Below are positions 32,326 through 40,210 of a DNA stretch of 64,000 bases, in pieces (the first letter of the stretch is position 1; each line of letters starts with the position of its first letter). Position numbers and translations under genes: made by a program. This DNA is from Marispirochaeta sp963667435 (GTDB lineage: Bacteria; Spirochaetota; Spirochaetia; JC444; Marispirochaetaceae), in contig OY763414.1 in NCBI GenBank assembly GCA_963667435.1, positions 682,001-746,000 of the forward strand, given 5' to 3'. Under the pieces are notes generated by a model. It did no database searches. It was not told where the DNA came from and saw nothing but the letters and a program-made list of their open reading frames with translations.

Positions 32326-32901
32326 ATGAATGATAATATAAGTCACCGTTTCGGTGAAATCATCAGAACTGTAAGAGAAAGAAGAGGTATAACACTGAAA
32401 CAGGTAGCCGGCAGAATCGGCGTCAGTGAAAGCCTTGTCTCACAGATAGAGCGCAACAAAGTCTCACCCTCCGTTGATACCCTCATAAGCCTTGCAGATG
32501 TCCTGGAGATTGATCTTGAATATCTGTTCAAGGACTACAAACGCCGCAAGGGTGCTACCATAGTCAGGCCGGAAGAGCGGGTAAGCAGAACCTCCGGGGG
32601 CGTAAGCTACGAGAAGCTTACAATTATTAATGATCCGAGGGAAGAGTTCGCCGTAGAGGCTCTAATGCTCATCATTGATCCGGGTGCTGAACGAGGAGAC
32701 AAAGAGTACGGTCACCGGGGCAAGGAATTAGGTGTCATTCTCGAGGGAGAAGGCCGGCTCGAATACGGGGATAAAGAATATACACTGGCCAAAGGAGATT
32801 GTGTCTCATTTGATTCCGACATTCCTCACACATTAAAAAGCTGCGGCACAGTTGCAATGAAAGCCGTATGGATTATAACACCACCCAAGAATTCAGATTG
32901 A
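32326..32901 (+). CDS. XRE-cupin transcriptional regulator
   Basis: 191 residues. An N-terminal helix-turn-helix (ERRGITLKQVAGRIGVSESL, then QIERNKVSPSVDTL) is joined to a C-terminal cupin domain (GHRGKELGVILEGEGRLEYG, then GDCVSFDSDIPHTLKS) of the SutR/PuuR type. The cupin binds a small-molecule effector. It is followed after 27 bases by the aconitase-type genes, which it most likely controls. The inverted repeat upstream suggests autoregulation. Confidence 0.88.
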   Translation: MNDNISHRFGEIIRTVRERRGITLKQVAGRIGVSESLVSQIERNKVSPSVDTLISLADVLEIDLEYLFKDYKRRKGATIVRPEERVSRTSGGVSYEKLTIINDPREEFAVEALMLIIDPGAERGDKEYGHRGKELGVILEGEGRLEYGDKEYTLAKGDCVSFDSDIPHTLKSCGTVAMKAVWIITPPKNSD

Positions 32902-32928
32902 TTTCTGAAAAATTTGAAGGAGAAAACA

Positions 32929-34215
32929 TTGGGACAGACAACAGCACAGAAGATTTTTGCTTCTCACAAAGTTGATCAGCCGGAACCTGGCCGTTATGTT
33001 CTTAATCTCGACGCAGTATTCTGCCACGAGATAACCACCCCCGGCGCGATTCTGGACCTGGAAAACAGGAAAAAAGACCGGGTGTTTGACACCAGCAAAA
33101 TCAAGGCCGTAATTGATCACGTAACCCCTGCCAAAGACTCAAAAACAGCCCTCCAGGGAAAAATCCTGCGTGAATGGGCCCGAAGACACGATATTAAAGA
33201 TTTCTTCGACATTGGAAGAAACGGTGTCTGCCATGCGATTTTCCCTGAGCAGGGATTTGTACGACCGGGATATACCATCATAATGGGAGACTCCCATACT
33301 TGCACCCATGGTGCTTTCGGCGCCTTCGCTGCCGGAGTTGGAACTACCGACCTTGAGGTTGGTATACTCAAAGGCGTATGTGTTTTCCGCGAACCGGAGA
33401 CAATGAAGATTGAGGTTAAAGGCCAGCTCCAGCCCGGCGTTTACGCAAAGGACCTGATTCTCAAAATAATCGGTACCATCGGTGTTAACGGAGCTACCGA
33501 CAAGGTAATAGAGTTCCATGGAGATGTCATTACCAACATGAGCATGGAAAGCAGAATGACTCTGAGTAACATGGCAGTGGAAGCAGGTGCAACCTCCGGT
33601 ATCTGTATGCCCGATAAGACTACAGTTGATTTCCTCTGGCCTTTCATCAAGGATGAGTTCGCATCAAAAGAGGCAGCCCTGGAGAAATACAGCGAGTTCA
33701 CGGCTGATGCTGATGCCGACTATGCAGAGATCATCACCATAGACGCAGATGCTATTGTTCCTTTAAGCACCTTTGGTTACAAGCCCGACCAGGTGAAGTC
33801 TGTTTCTGAATTTGATAATGTTCCTGTAGATCAGGTATACATCGGATCCTGTACCAACGGGCGGCTTGAGGACCTGAGGGAAGCGGCTGCAGTGGTGAAG
33901 GGAAAAAACGTGCATCCCAACATCCGGGGAATACTCTCCCCCGCTACTCCTACTATTTACAAGGAAGCGCTGAAAGAAGGCCTTATTGATATCTTTATGG
34001 AGGCAGGTTTTTGTGTAACTAATCCTACCTGCGGCGCATGTCTGGGTATGAGTAATGGAGTTCTCGCTGAGGGAGAGTCCTGTGCATCAACAACCAACCG
34101 GAACTTTAACGGCCGTATGGGAAAAGGCGGTATGGTTCACTTAATGAGTCCAGCCAGTGCGGCAGCAACGGCAATTGCAGGAACTATAAGCAATTCACCT
34201 TTTTTCAAATCCTGA
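32929..34215 (+). CDS. Aconitase-family hydro-lyase large subunit (LeuC/HacA-like)
   Basis: 428 residues from TTG 32929, with AAGGAG seven bases upstream; the in-frame TTG 32914 is upstream of that ribosome site. Fe-S cluster ligands are in YIGSCTNGRLEDL and NPTCGACLGM. MGDSHTCTHGAFGAFAAGVG is the usual active-site segment. The family contains 3-isopropylmalate dehydratase, homoaconitase and dimethylmalate dehydratase, which move a hydroxyl group on a branched or extended dicarboxylic acid. No leuA or leuB is near and an XRE-cupin regulator precedes it, so leucine synthesis is only one possibility. Confidence 0.85.
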   Translation: MGQTTAQKIFASHKVDQPEPGRYVLNLDAVFCHEITTPGAILDLENRKKDRVFDTSKIKAVIDHVTPAKDSKTALQGKILREWARRHDIKDFFDIGRNGVCHAIFPEQGFVRPGYTIIMGDSHTCTHGAFGAFAAGVGTTDLEVGILKGVCVFREPETMKIEVKGQLQPGVYAKDLILKIIGTIGVNGATDKVIEFHGDVITNMSMESRMTLSNMAVEAGATSGICMPDKTTVDFLWPFIKDEFASKEAALEKYSEFTADADADYAEIITIDADAIVPLSTFGYKPDQVKSVSEFDNVPVDQVYIGSCTNGRLEDLREAAAVVKGKNVHPNIRGILSPATPTIYKEALKEGLIDIFMEAGFCVTNPTCGACLGMSNGVLAEGESCASTTNRNFNGRMGKGGMVHLMSPASAAATAIAGTISNSPFFKS

Positions 34216-34252
34216 GTTTCAAAGCTCGGATGCTGTAATTTTAGGAGTAAAC

Positions 34253-34777
34253 ATGAAGAATTTTTCAGGCCAGATACTGTTTCTCGACAGAAGCGATATT
34301 AACACCGATGAAATTATTCCGGCAAAATACCTTACGGAAATTACCAGAGAGGCTCTTGGACCTCATCTGCTTGAGGACCTTGTTCTGGAAGGATTTGATC
34401 CAGCTGCGGATATTAATGGCAGGAATGTTGTTGTAACCAGAGACAATTTTGGTTGCGGTTCATCCAGAGAGCACGCTCCCTGGGCACTGGAAGCACGGGA
34501 CATCAACATAGTCATTGCAACAGGCTTTGCCCGTATCTTCCGCCAGAATATGTATAACTGCGGTATGCTCGCAGTGGAAATTTCCAGAGAAGATATGGAT
34601 AGTGTTTTCGGAAAGTTCTCCGGTAAAACCGCTAGTGTGATAACAGATATTGATAAGAAAACCTTCACCTTTTCTACAGGTTCGGAAACATTGGAAGTAC
34701 CATTCTCCCTCAGCGAGTTTGAAGCCGATCTGATAAATGCCGGCGGCTGGGTGGAGTACGCAGATGCTAAGTATTAA
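34253..34777 (+). CDS. Aconitase-family hydro-lyase small subunit (LeuD-like)
   Basis: 174 residues, swivel domain only. Motifs DRSDINTDEIIPAKYLTE and FGCGSSREHAPWAL (substrate-binding Ser-Arg) are typical. The loop after the IPAK motif reads YLTE; the variable loop at this place is known to differ between isopropylmalate and homoaconitate enzymes, but I cannot assign a substrate from it. It follows the large subunit by 37 bases and is closed by a strong terminator, so the pair is the end of the transcript. Confidence 0.85.
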   Translation: MKNFSGQILFLDRSDINTDEIIPAKYLTEITREALGPHLLEDLVLEGFDPAADINGRNVVVTRDNFGCGSSREHAPWALEARDINIVIATGFARIFRQNMYNCGMLAVEISREDMDSVFGKFSGKTASVITDIDKKTFTFSTGSETLEVPFSLSEFEADLINAGGWVEYADAKY

Positions 34778-34816
34778 GATTCATTGATATAGAGCAAATA
34801 CAATTATTGTTCAACG

Positions 34817-34845
34817 GGGCACCTTTTTTCAGGTGCCCTTTTTTT
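34817..34845 (+). terminator. Intrinsic terminator after the LeuCD-like pair
   Basis: GGGCACC (34817-34823) pairs with GGTGCCC (34832-34838) and is followed by seven T residues (34839-34845). It lies 40 bases after the small-subunit stop. Confidence 0.9.
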
Positions 34846-34908
34846 ATACATCAGGTTGTGTTGCAATCATGCCTGAAATAACCTTACAATCATTCAGGAT
34901 TTAAGCGA

Positions 34909-35367
34909 ATGTATACAAAAGACCCGGTTATAGAAATGATGACCCGTAACAGCAATGGATACTTTACCGTCAACTGGTCAAAGATTATGACCGGTGATAA
35001 ATACAGCATTCAGACAGGCGTCCCCTCCATGTCCGGAATCTACGAGATCTATTTCAAGGATCAATACGGAAAGCTGGCTCTTATGGAGGTGAATTACGCC
35101 TGGTATGGTGGAGTCAGAGCTGAACTAAGGCGAATAACCGACCCTAGCCTTGAAGAGGATGCCTCACGAAGAGCCTTTCTCGAAGGCAAGAAACTATTCT
35201 TCCGTTACAGTTTAAGCAAAAGTATAAAAGACATGCAGGATGTGATATTTTTCCTCTCCCAGTCAAATCCACCCATGCGGCAGCCGGAAGAACCGCCGCA
35301 ACACTCAGGACGATTCCGGCGTATATACCTGAAAGAAACATCCCCCAACAAGATTACAACTGTTTAA
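34909..35367 (+). CDS. Hypothetical protein, spirochaete-type
   Basis: 152 residues. It begins MYTKDPVIEMMTRNSNGYFT and contains the aromatic stretch YAWYGGVRAELRRIT; the C-terminal 30 residues are Pro/Gln/Arg-rich. There is no signal peptide, membrane segment or known motif. It stands alone between a terminator and the lipoprotein locus on the same strand. I do not recognise it. Confidence 0.65.
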   Translation: MYTKDPVIEMMTRNSNGYFTVNWSKIMTGDKYSIQTGVPSMSGIYEIYFKDQYGKLALMEVNYAWYGGVRAELRRITDPSLEEDASRRAFLEGKKLFFRYSLSKSIKDMQDVIFFLSQSNPPMRQPEEPPQHSGRFRRIYLKETSPNKITTV

Positions 35368-35377
35368 TATCAGAAAG

Positions 35378-35423
35378 CTCTCAAAATGAGAGTTTCATGA
35401 GAGCTATCTGAGAAAGCCTCTCA
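35378..35423 (+). promoter_or_regulatory. Cluster of CTCTCA inverted repeats, candidate enhancer
   Basis: CTCTCA (35378-35383), TGAGAG (35387-35392), TGAGAG (35398-35403), TGAGAA (35409-35414) and CTCTCA (35418-35423) make two overlapping dyads. The block ends 109 bases before the -24 element of a likely sigma-54 promoter, the normal place for an enhancer-binding-protein site. It could also fold in an RNA, but it lies outside both flanking genes. Confidence 0.5.
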
Positions 35424-35531
35424 ATCTAAAACTGTACAGCCTTTTAATAATTCAGAACTTCCGTAGGTAATACTAAGTTATTTTATTACTCGTTAAAGAC
35501 TTGCACATCCAACTGCGCTGATTTTTACCAT

Positions 35532-35547
35532 TGGCATGTTTCTTGCT
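35532..35547 (+). promoter_or_regulatory. Candidate sigma-54 promoter of the lipoprotein pair
   Basis: TGGCAT (35532-35537), five bases, TTGCT (35543-35547). The GG and GC dinucleotides are 10 bases apart, the required -24/-12 geometry, and a T precedes the TGGCA. Transcription would start near 35558, leaving a 55-base leader with GGGAG before ATG 35614. The leader holds a short stem GCGGTC/GGCCGC. Confidence 0.65.
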
Positions 35548-35613
35548 CATTCTTAATTGTACTAATTATCAATACGCGGTCGGCAAGGGAATTCAGGCCG
35601 CAGGGAGTTATAC

Positions 35614-36675
35614 ATGAAAACAGAAGGACAAAGAGCTTTGCACGCTTTGATCACAAGCTTGATGCTGATGCTCGTGCTTTTCAGTTGTGATCAGGCAGGC
35701 GCCGGATCATCCAGTGGAAGCGGAACATCAAGCGGCGACGTGACCTCAACTACTGCTCAGATTACAGACCTCACCGTCTCGCCCATGTACGATTCGGTAC
35801 TGATCACCTGGACCTCCGAGAATACTGAACTTCTGGGAGAAATGGAAATTACCTACTACACCCAGAACGGCCAGGAAATGACAAAAACTATCCAGATTGC
35901 TAACGGGGAAGTGACCATACCGAATCTTACCCGAGGGTCTGAATATTCCATGGAAATTAATGTAAAAGATGCCGACAGCAACATTCTTACAACGTTATAC
36001 CGCTCATTCTGCCCTAAAGATTCAATCGACCTTACCGTTACCGATACCGCCACCGGTACTGAAACGACTATAGCTCTGGATTTCAAAGATCCTGATGATA
36101 ACAGTACCATTGATAATATCGGCGGTGTATTCTGGTTTACCGCAGGCCAGGAAGTTCCGGATCCGGATAATATTTACGAGATCGACCTGGACGGTGACGG
36201 AGTAACCGATTGCTATCTTACCATAGACGCAGATGGATCAATGACTCTTTCCACCGAAGCAGACGGAAACGGCGAAGAGATTCTGGTGACTGTCGACGAC
36301 TCTTCCGCAGATCCTGTCAGTATTTCTTCTGTAAGCATCGGGACAGTTACATACACCGATTTTGATCGTGGATATCTGGATGTAACCATAGTAGATCCCT
36401 CCTATCCGGAAGTGACTATTACCACTGAATCCGGTCTCTATGTTTTCGAAGCAGGAGATCTCATTACCTTTAATGCTACAGCAAATGAAGGCTTTACCAT
36501 TTCTGCATGCGAATGGATCCTCGACGGAGTAAGTGTAATCAGCAACACTACACTTCCGCTTCAGGTGCAAACTACGGGTTTCACTCCTGGAAGTGTACAC
36601 ACAATGCATGTTTTCGCTGATATGACAAACGGAGACTCTGTTTCCGATACCCTGTTCTTCTGGATTCAGGGTTAA
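35614..36675 (+). CDS. Secreted lipoprotein with fibronectin III-like domain
   Basis: 353 residues. Lipoprotein signal: MKTEGQRALHALITSLMLML followed by VLFSC, with Cys at about residue 25 as the lipidation site, then a Gly/Ser-rich linker. Residues about 45-130 look like an FN3 domain (VSPMYDSVLITWTSENTELL). The following region contains acidic calcium-like loops (DLDGDGVTDCYLTIDADGS). No enzyme motif is visible. It is the first gene behind the candidate sigma-54 promoter and is followed after 13 bases by a larger lipoprotein, so the two are likely made together on the cell surface or in the periplasm. Confidence 0.75.
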   Translation: MKTEGQRALHALITSLMLMLVLFSCDQAGAGSSSGSGTSSGDVTSTTAQITDLTVSPMYDSVLITWTSENTELLGEMEITYYTQNGQEMTKTIQIANGEVTIPNLTRGSEYSMEINVKDADSNILTTLYRSFCPKDSIDLTVTDTATGTETTIALDFKDPDDNSTIDNIGGVFWFTAGQEVPDPDNIYEIDLDGDGVTDCYLTIDADGSMTLSTEADGNGEEILVTVDDSSADPVSISSVSIGTVTYTDFDRGYLDVTIVDPSYPEVTITTESGLYVFEAGDLITFNATANEGFTISACEWILDGVSVISNTTLPLQVQTTGFTPGSVHTMHVFADMTNGDSVSDTLFFWIQG

Positions 36676-36688
36676 TAAGGAGATAGCG

Positions 36689-39514
36689 ATGAATACACTT
36701 TTCAATTTTAACAATAACCAGCATGGATTAATCCCTGTACTTCTGATCTTAATAGCTCTTGTTCTTGCAGGTTGTGCTGATCCTCTTTCCTCGACCATGA
36801 ATAGTGACACCTACATAAGCACCGCAAGTGAAGGATCAGGCTCCCTCATTATCCGTCTTTACGACACAAGCAGCACTGTGGCCAATACAATAAAACCGGA
36901 GCTCGCTAATGCGGAAATCGATTCTTATGTGATTACCCTTACAGGGTCCGATGGTACGGTTATTTCCGATGCCATTACCAGCTCCAGTGCCATGTACAAC
37001 CTTAACCCCGATACATATACAGTCAAGGTTGATGCACTTGATACTGATGGAACTGTAATTGCCGACGGTGATGCAAGTGTAACCATAGCCGACGGCCAGT
37101 CTTCTTCCGTAACCATAACACTTGATTTCATAGACGGTGAAGGTAATGGAACAATTACGCTCTCCTTTGCTTTTCCAGCAGACAGCGTTGCAAGCGTTAC
37201 AGGGACCCTCGATGATGAAGAGCTTATATTTACCCTTTCCGAAGCTGATTCTGACGGACTTGCTCATGCAACTACGACTATAAATAAGCCTTCCGGAACC
37301 TATACTCTTATTGCAATACTTAAAAATGCACAGGACATGATTCTTTCCACTATGGCGGAGAAAGTAAAGATTCTCGGAAATGTTGCTGTGGTTGACACCA
37401 TCACTATTGCATCGGATGAACTGAATGGAGCCCCCCTTGCCCCTACCCCTATTTCTGCAAAACAGGTTGATGTAGATGCCAGAATCTCATGGGTGGATAT
37501 TTCTCATGTGGAGACAGGCTTCGAAATTGAGCGTTCATCCGATAATGGATCCTCCTGGATAGTTCTTGATTCAGCACTTGCAGCCAATACTGTTTCGTAC
37601 ACCGATACCAGTGTGACCAAAGGCAGCTCATACAAATACCGTGTTCGCGCAGTGAACAGCTTTGGGGAATCCGAATGGACAGTAAGTTCAAACCTTACCA
37701 TTGTTGATCTTATTTCCGTAGCTGATGACGATCTTACAACTGCAGACGGCAACTTCTATGAAGGCATTGCTGAGCCTATCCTCATTTCAGACCTGACCGG
37801 CAATGACACAAACCATCTTAATACTGATCCCATCGGGATCACTGCTGTAACTGCTGTAAGTAATTGTACCGTGTCCCTCGGCACCAGCAGCATCAGCTTC
37901 ACCGGTACCGCTGCAGGGTCTGCGGCAAGCTTTACCTATACCGCACGTGTTGAAGGTACCACCGACACGGCTACCGCTACGGTTACCATCGCCAATGTTC
38001 AGGATGCTCCTCCCCTTATCGCCAACACCGACGGCCCCTATGATATCGAACAGGGGGAGACTGTTTCCCTTGTAATTGCTGACAAGCTTATCAGTAACGA
38101 TGTACTCCCCACCGGCTCCACAGGTACCCTGACCTTCGACAGTATTGTCTCCGGTACCAGTGTAAACTGTTCAGCAGTGCTCAGCAGTGACAGAACAAAA
38201 GTACTGGTTACCTCCACCGGACTGGCCTATGAATCTGCGTCCTTCCAGTACAATTTAACAGACGGTGCATCAGAAGCTGCAGTTGGTACGGTCAAGCTTA
38301 ATGTAACTCCCCTGCCTGCAACACAAGGGTACCTCTTCACTGCAACAGAAAAGGACACCTACGACCTTGACGGCGACAACAACAAGATCGAGCTTGCATT
38401 CGACGCCATGAAGAACTACTACAAGCCGGCTTCCATGTCCGATATCGTAAACACCTGGGCACGCTTTCAGGACACGTCCTACTATTGGGAGAGCCTCGAC
38501 AGCATCGTCAATACCAGCAGCACTGCTTATACCTGGACCCTCATAGCCGATGAAGATGGCGACGGATATATCGACGGTGACACTGACGGCGACGGTACCG
38601 ACGATAATAACACCTATTTCGATACAAGAATGGGTAACAGCTCAAGTTACACCCGGATCTATGGTGACATAGATGGTGACGGATTCATCGATGAACGCTT
38701 CATGCAGACCCAGAATGGTTCCAGAAATGGTTTTATAAGCCCCGACAAGTACGCCAACTACACCCACGAGGTTACTCTCTGGTCCGCTGACCCCAGCGAT
38801 GACGATATGTTAGGCGTTGTGGTTGCTTTTGAACGAACTGCTACAACAAATAATGTACTCTGGGTAGGACGAACCCGTGATGGTGTGTACCCCTACAATA
38901 ACTGGGGTCTTTATTACAACACCACCCAAATAGCCGATTTCGCTATCGGAACAACCGGTGGGAACTGGGGAGGCATCAGCTCAGGAACACCCGATTCAAA
39001 TAGTACTGACGACTACCTCAGCCGGGTCAAGATCGTCCGTGAAGGTGATACCATTACCGCAGTCTGTACAGACTGGATTACCGGTGTGGAAAACTACAGC
39101 GAACTCGGTGTTACCGGCGGCAGTTATGAGTATCTTGATGAGAGTCTCATTACCATCGATCTGGCCAATGACCAGGCAACCTTTAACGGCTCCACCGTTT
39201 CCACCAGCGATCTGTCAGGCTTCGAGGGAGAAAGCGCCTACGGCTATACCAATTACAGCCAGGCAATGTCCACCTATCTCGATGTAAATTTCGACGGCGG
39301 CGCCAGTGCTGATACCATCATCAAGCTCACCGGCGGCGACGGTTCCAGCTACTGGGACGGCAGCGAAGTATGGAAATACCAGAACGGCAGCTGGGAAAAA
39401 CAGACCGGCCTGACCGCACAGGATGAACTGGGTTATGTACGGGAAGTAACCAACCCCCTGAACAACCTCACCTACCTGTTCAAACAGGATCAGATTGAAC
39501 TGGTTCTACCATAA
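36689..39514 (+). CDS. Large lipoprotein with Ig-like, FN3 and calcium-loop domains
   Basis: 941 residues. Lipobox LAGC after a hydrophobic leader (VLLILIALVLAGC, Cys near residue 30). Two beta domains of about 100 residues come first, then an FN3 domain (about 250-340; VDARISWVDISHVETGFEIE), then two cadherin/Ig-like units (starting near DGNFYEGIAEPILISDL and NTDGPYDIEQGETVSL). Residues about 620-680 carry DEDGDGYIDGDTDGDGTDDN and DIDGDGFIDERF, calcium loops of the thrombospondin type 3 kind, and the C-terminal 250 residues look like a lectin/concanavalin-type beta sandwich (LGVVVAFE; SRVKIVREGDTITAV). A carbohydrate or host-surface adhesin is plausible. Near-perfect terminator follows. Confidence 0.75.
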   Translation: MNTLFNFNNNQHGLIPVLLILIALVLAGCADPLSSTMNSDTYISTASEGSGSLIIRLYDTSSTVANTIKPELANAEIDSYVITLTGSDGTVISDAITSSSAMYNLNPDTYTVKVDALDTDGTVIADGDASVTIADGQSSSVTITLDFIDGEGNGTITLSFAFPADSVASVTGTLDDEELIFTLSEADSDGLAHATTTINKPSGTYTLIAILKNAQDMILSTMAEKVKILGNVAVVDTITIASDELNGAPLAPTPISAKQVDVDARISWVDISHVETGFEIERSSDNGSSWIVLDSALAANTVSYTDTSVTKGSSYKYRVRAVNSFGESEWTVSSNLTIVDLISVADDDLTTADGNFYEGIAEPILISDLTGNDTNHLNTDPIGITAVTAVSNCTVSLGTSSISFTGTAAGSAASFTYTARVEGTTDTATATVTIANVQDAPPLIANTDGPYDIEQGETVSLVIADKLISNDVLPTGSTGTLTFDSIVSGTSVNCSAVLSSDRTKVLVTSTGLAYESASFQYNLTDGASEAAVGTVKLNVTPLPATQGYLFTATEKDTYDLDGDNNKIELAFDAMKNYYKPASMSDIVNTWARFQDTSYYWESLDSIVNTSSTAYTWTLIADEDGDGYIDGDTDGDGTDDNNTYFDTRMGNSSSYTRIYGDIDGDGFIDERFMQTQNGSRNGFISPDKYANYTHEVTLWSADPSDDDMLGVVVAFERTATTNNVLWVGRTRDGVYPYNNWGLYYNTTQIADFAIGTTGGNWGGISSGTPDSNSTDDYLSRVKIVREGDTITAVCTDWITGVENYSELGVTGGSYEYLDESLITIDLANDQATFNGSTVSTSDLSGFEGESAYGYTNYSQAMSTYLDVNFDGGASADTIIKLTGGDGSSYWDGSEVWKYQNGSWEKQTGLTAQDELGYVREVTNPLNNLTYLFKQDQIELVLP

Positions 39515-39537
39515 GTAATTTCTTCCAAAAAGATAAA

Positions 39538-39569
39538 GGCCATCCGGAGTTCTCCGGATGGCCCTTTTT
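39538..39569 (+). terminator. Strong intrinsic terminator after the lipoprotein pair
   Basis: A perfect 12-bp stem, GGCCATCCGGAG (39538-39549) with CTCCGGATGGCC (39552-39563), a TT loop and a T-rich tail. It ends the lipoprotein transcript 24 bases after the stop. Confidence 0.93.
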
Positions 39570-39645
39570 ATTCAACAAAACCGATAGACCGTTGTATCAT
39601 CATCGTACACGCTCAGAATAATGCAGATGGCAATAGTCTCAATTT

Positions 39646-39674
39646 TTGACAACACACTTTACGTGTGTTATTGT
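39646..39674 (+). promoter_or_regulatory. ccdAB promoter with operator in the spacer
   Basis: TTGACA (39646-39651), 17 bases, TATTGT (39669-39674). A perfect inverted repeat AACACAC-TTTAC-GTGTGTT (39651-39669) fills the spacer between the boxes, as in self-repressed toxin-antitoxin operons. ATG 39681 is six bases beyond the -10 box. Confidence 0.65.
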
Positions 39675-39680
39675 ATACAC

Positions 39681-39899
39681 ATGAAAACGCGCATAAATGT
39701 CAGCATAGATGATACGGTTCTTAAAGCGGCAAAACATCATAAGCTGATTCTCTCCAGTATCCTGGAAACAGCAATCAGGGAGGAATTGTCCAGGCTTGAA
39801 AAAAAAACATGGGAAGAAGAAAACCGGCAATCCATAAATGCATATAATAATTACATCAGAAAAAACGGTGTCTTCAGTGACAACATGAGAACCTTCTGA
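39681..39899 (+). CDS. ccdA: CcdA-family antitoxin
   Basis: 72 residues from ATG 39681. N-terminal ribbon-helix-helix (MKTRINVSIDDTVLKAAKHH), then a C-terminal region (EEENRQSINAYNNYIRKNGV) like the CcdA tail that binds and neutralises the toxin. With CcdB it represses the operon by binding the promoter; the inverted repeat in the spacer is the probable operator. Its TGA shares one base with the toxin ATG. Confidence 0.85.
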   Translation: MKTRINVSIDDTVLKAAKHHKLILSSILETAIREELSRLEKKTWEEENRQSINAYNNYIRKNGVFSDNMRTF

Positions 39900-40210
39900 T
39901 GCCTCAGTTTGATATTGTTGAAAACATAAGAAAACCTTCGGAGGTAAAGTACTTTTTAGAGCTGCAAGCGGATGCAATATCATTGCTGGATACTCGAATA
40001 GTAGCCCCGTTGAGACCGGCCAATATGCACCGGGAGAACCAGGTAGGAAGAATTCATATTTCAGTTGAAATAGGTCAAACTGAGTTCATTGTTTTTATAT
40101 CAGAAATGGCGGCGATTCCATCTACTATGCTTGGTGAAATTGTGACCAATGTTTCATTTTTACGAACTGAAATTATTTCTGCGATTGATCTTATTTTTAC
40201 CGGCTTTTAA
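39899..40210 (+). CDS. ccdB: CcdB-family toxin
   Basis: 103 residues, CcdB length. Family positions are clear: LLDTRIVAPLRP near residue 30, and MAAIPSTMLGEIV then ISAIDLIFTGF at the end. CcdB blocks DNA gyrase. Plasmid F CcdB ends in Trp-Gly-Ile, which contacts GyrA; here the end is Thr-Gly-Phe with no Trp, so gyrase binding may differ. The start overlaps the antitoxin stop (TGATG). Its stop overlaps the convergent gene by four bases. Confidence 0.85.
   Translation: MPQFDIVENIRKPSEVKYFLELQADAISLLDTRIVAPLRPANMHRENQVGRIHISVEIGQTEFIVFISEMAAIPSTMLGEIVTNVSFLRTEIISAIDLIFTGF

Noticed and set aside
32929..34777. Calling the LeuCD-like pair leucine biosynthesis genes
   Set aside because: No leuA or leuB beside it and an XRE-cupin regulator in front; the substrate is left open.
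35368..35613. c-di-GMP riboswitch before the lipoproteins
   Set aside because: I found no GEMM consensus; the structured part is explained by CTCTCA dyads and the leader after the predicted start is only about 55 bases.
39646..40210. Prophage or plasmid remnant around ccdAB
   Set aside because: No integrase, recombinase, attachment repeat or replication gene nearby; flanking genes are ordinary chromosomal ones.
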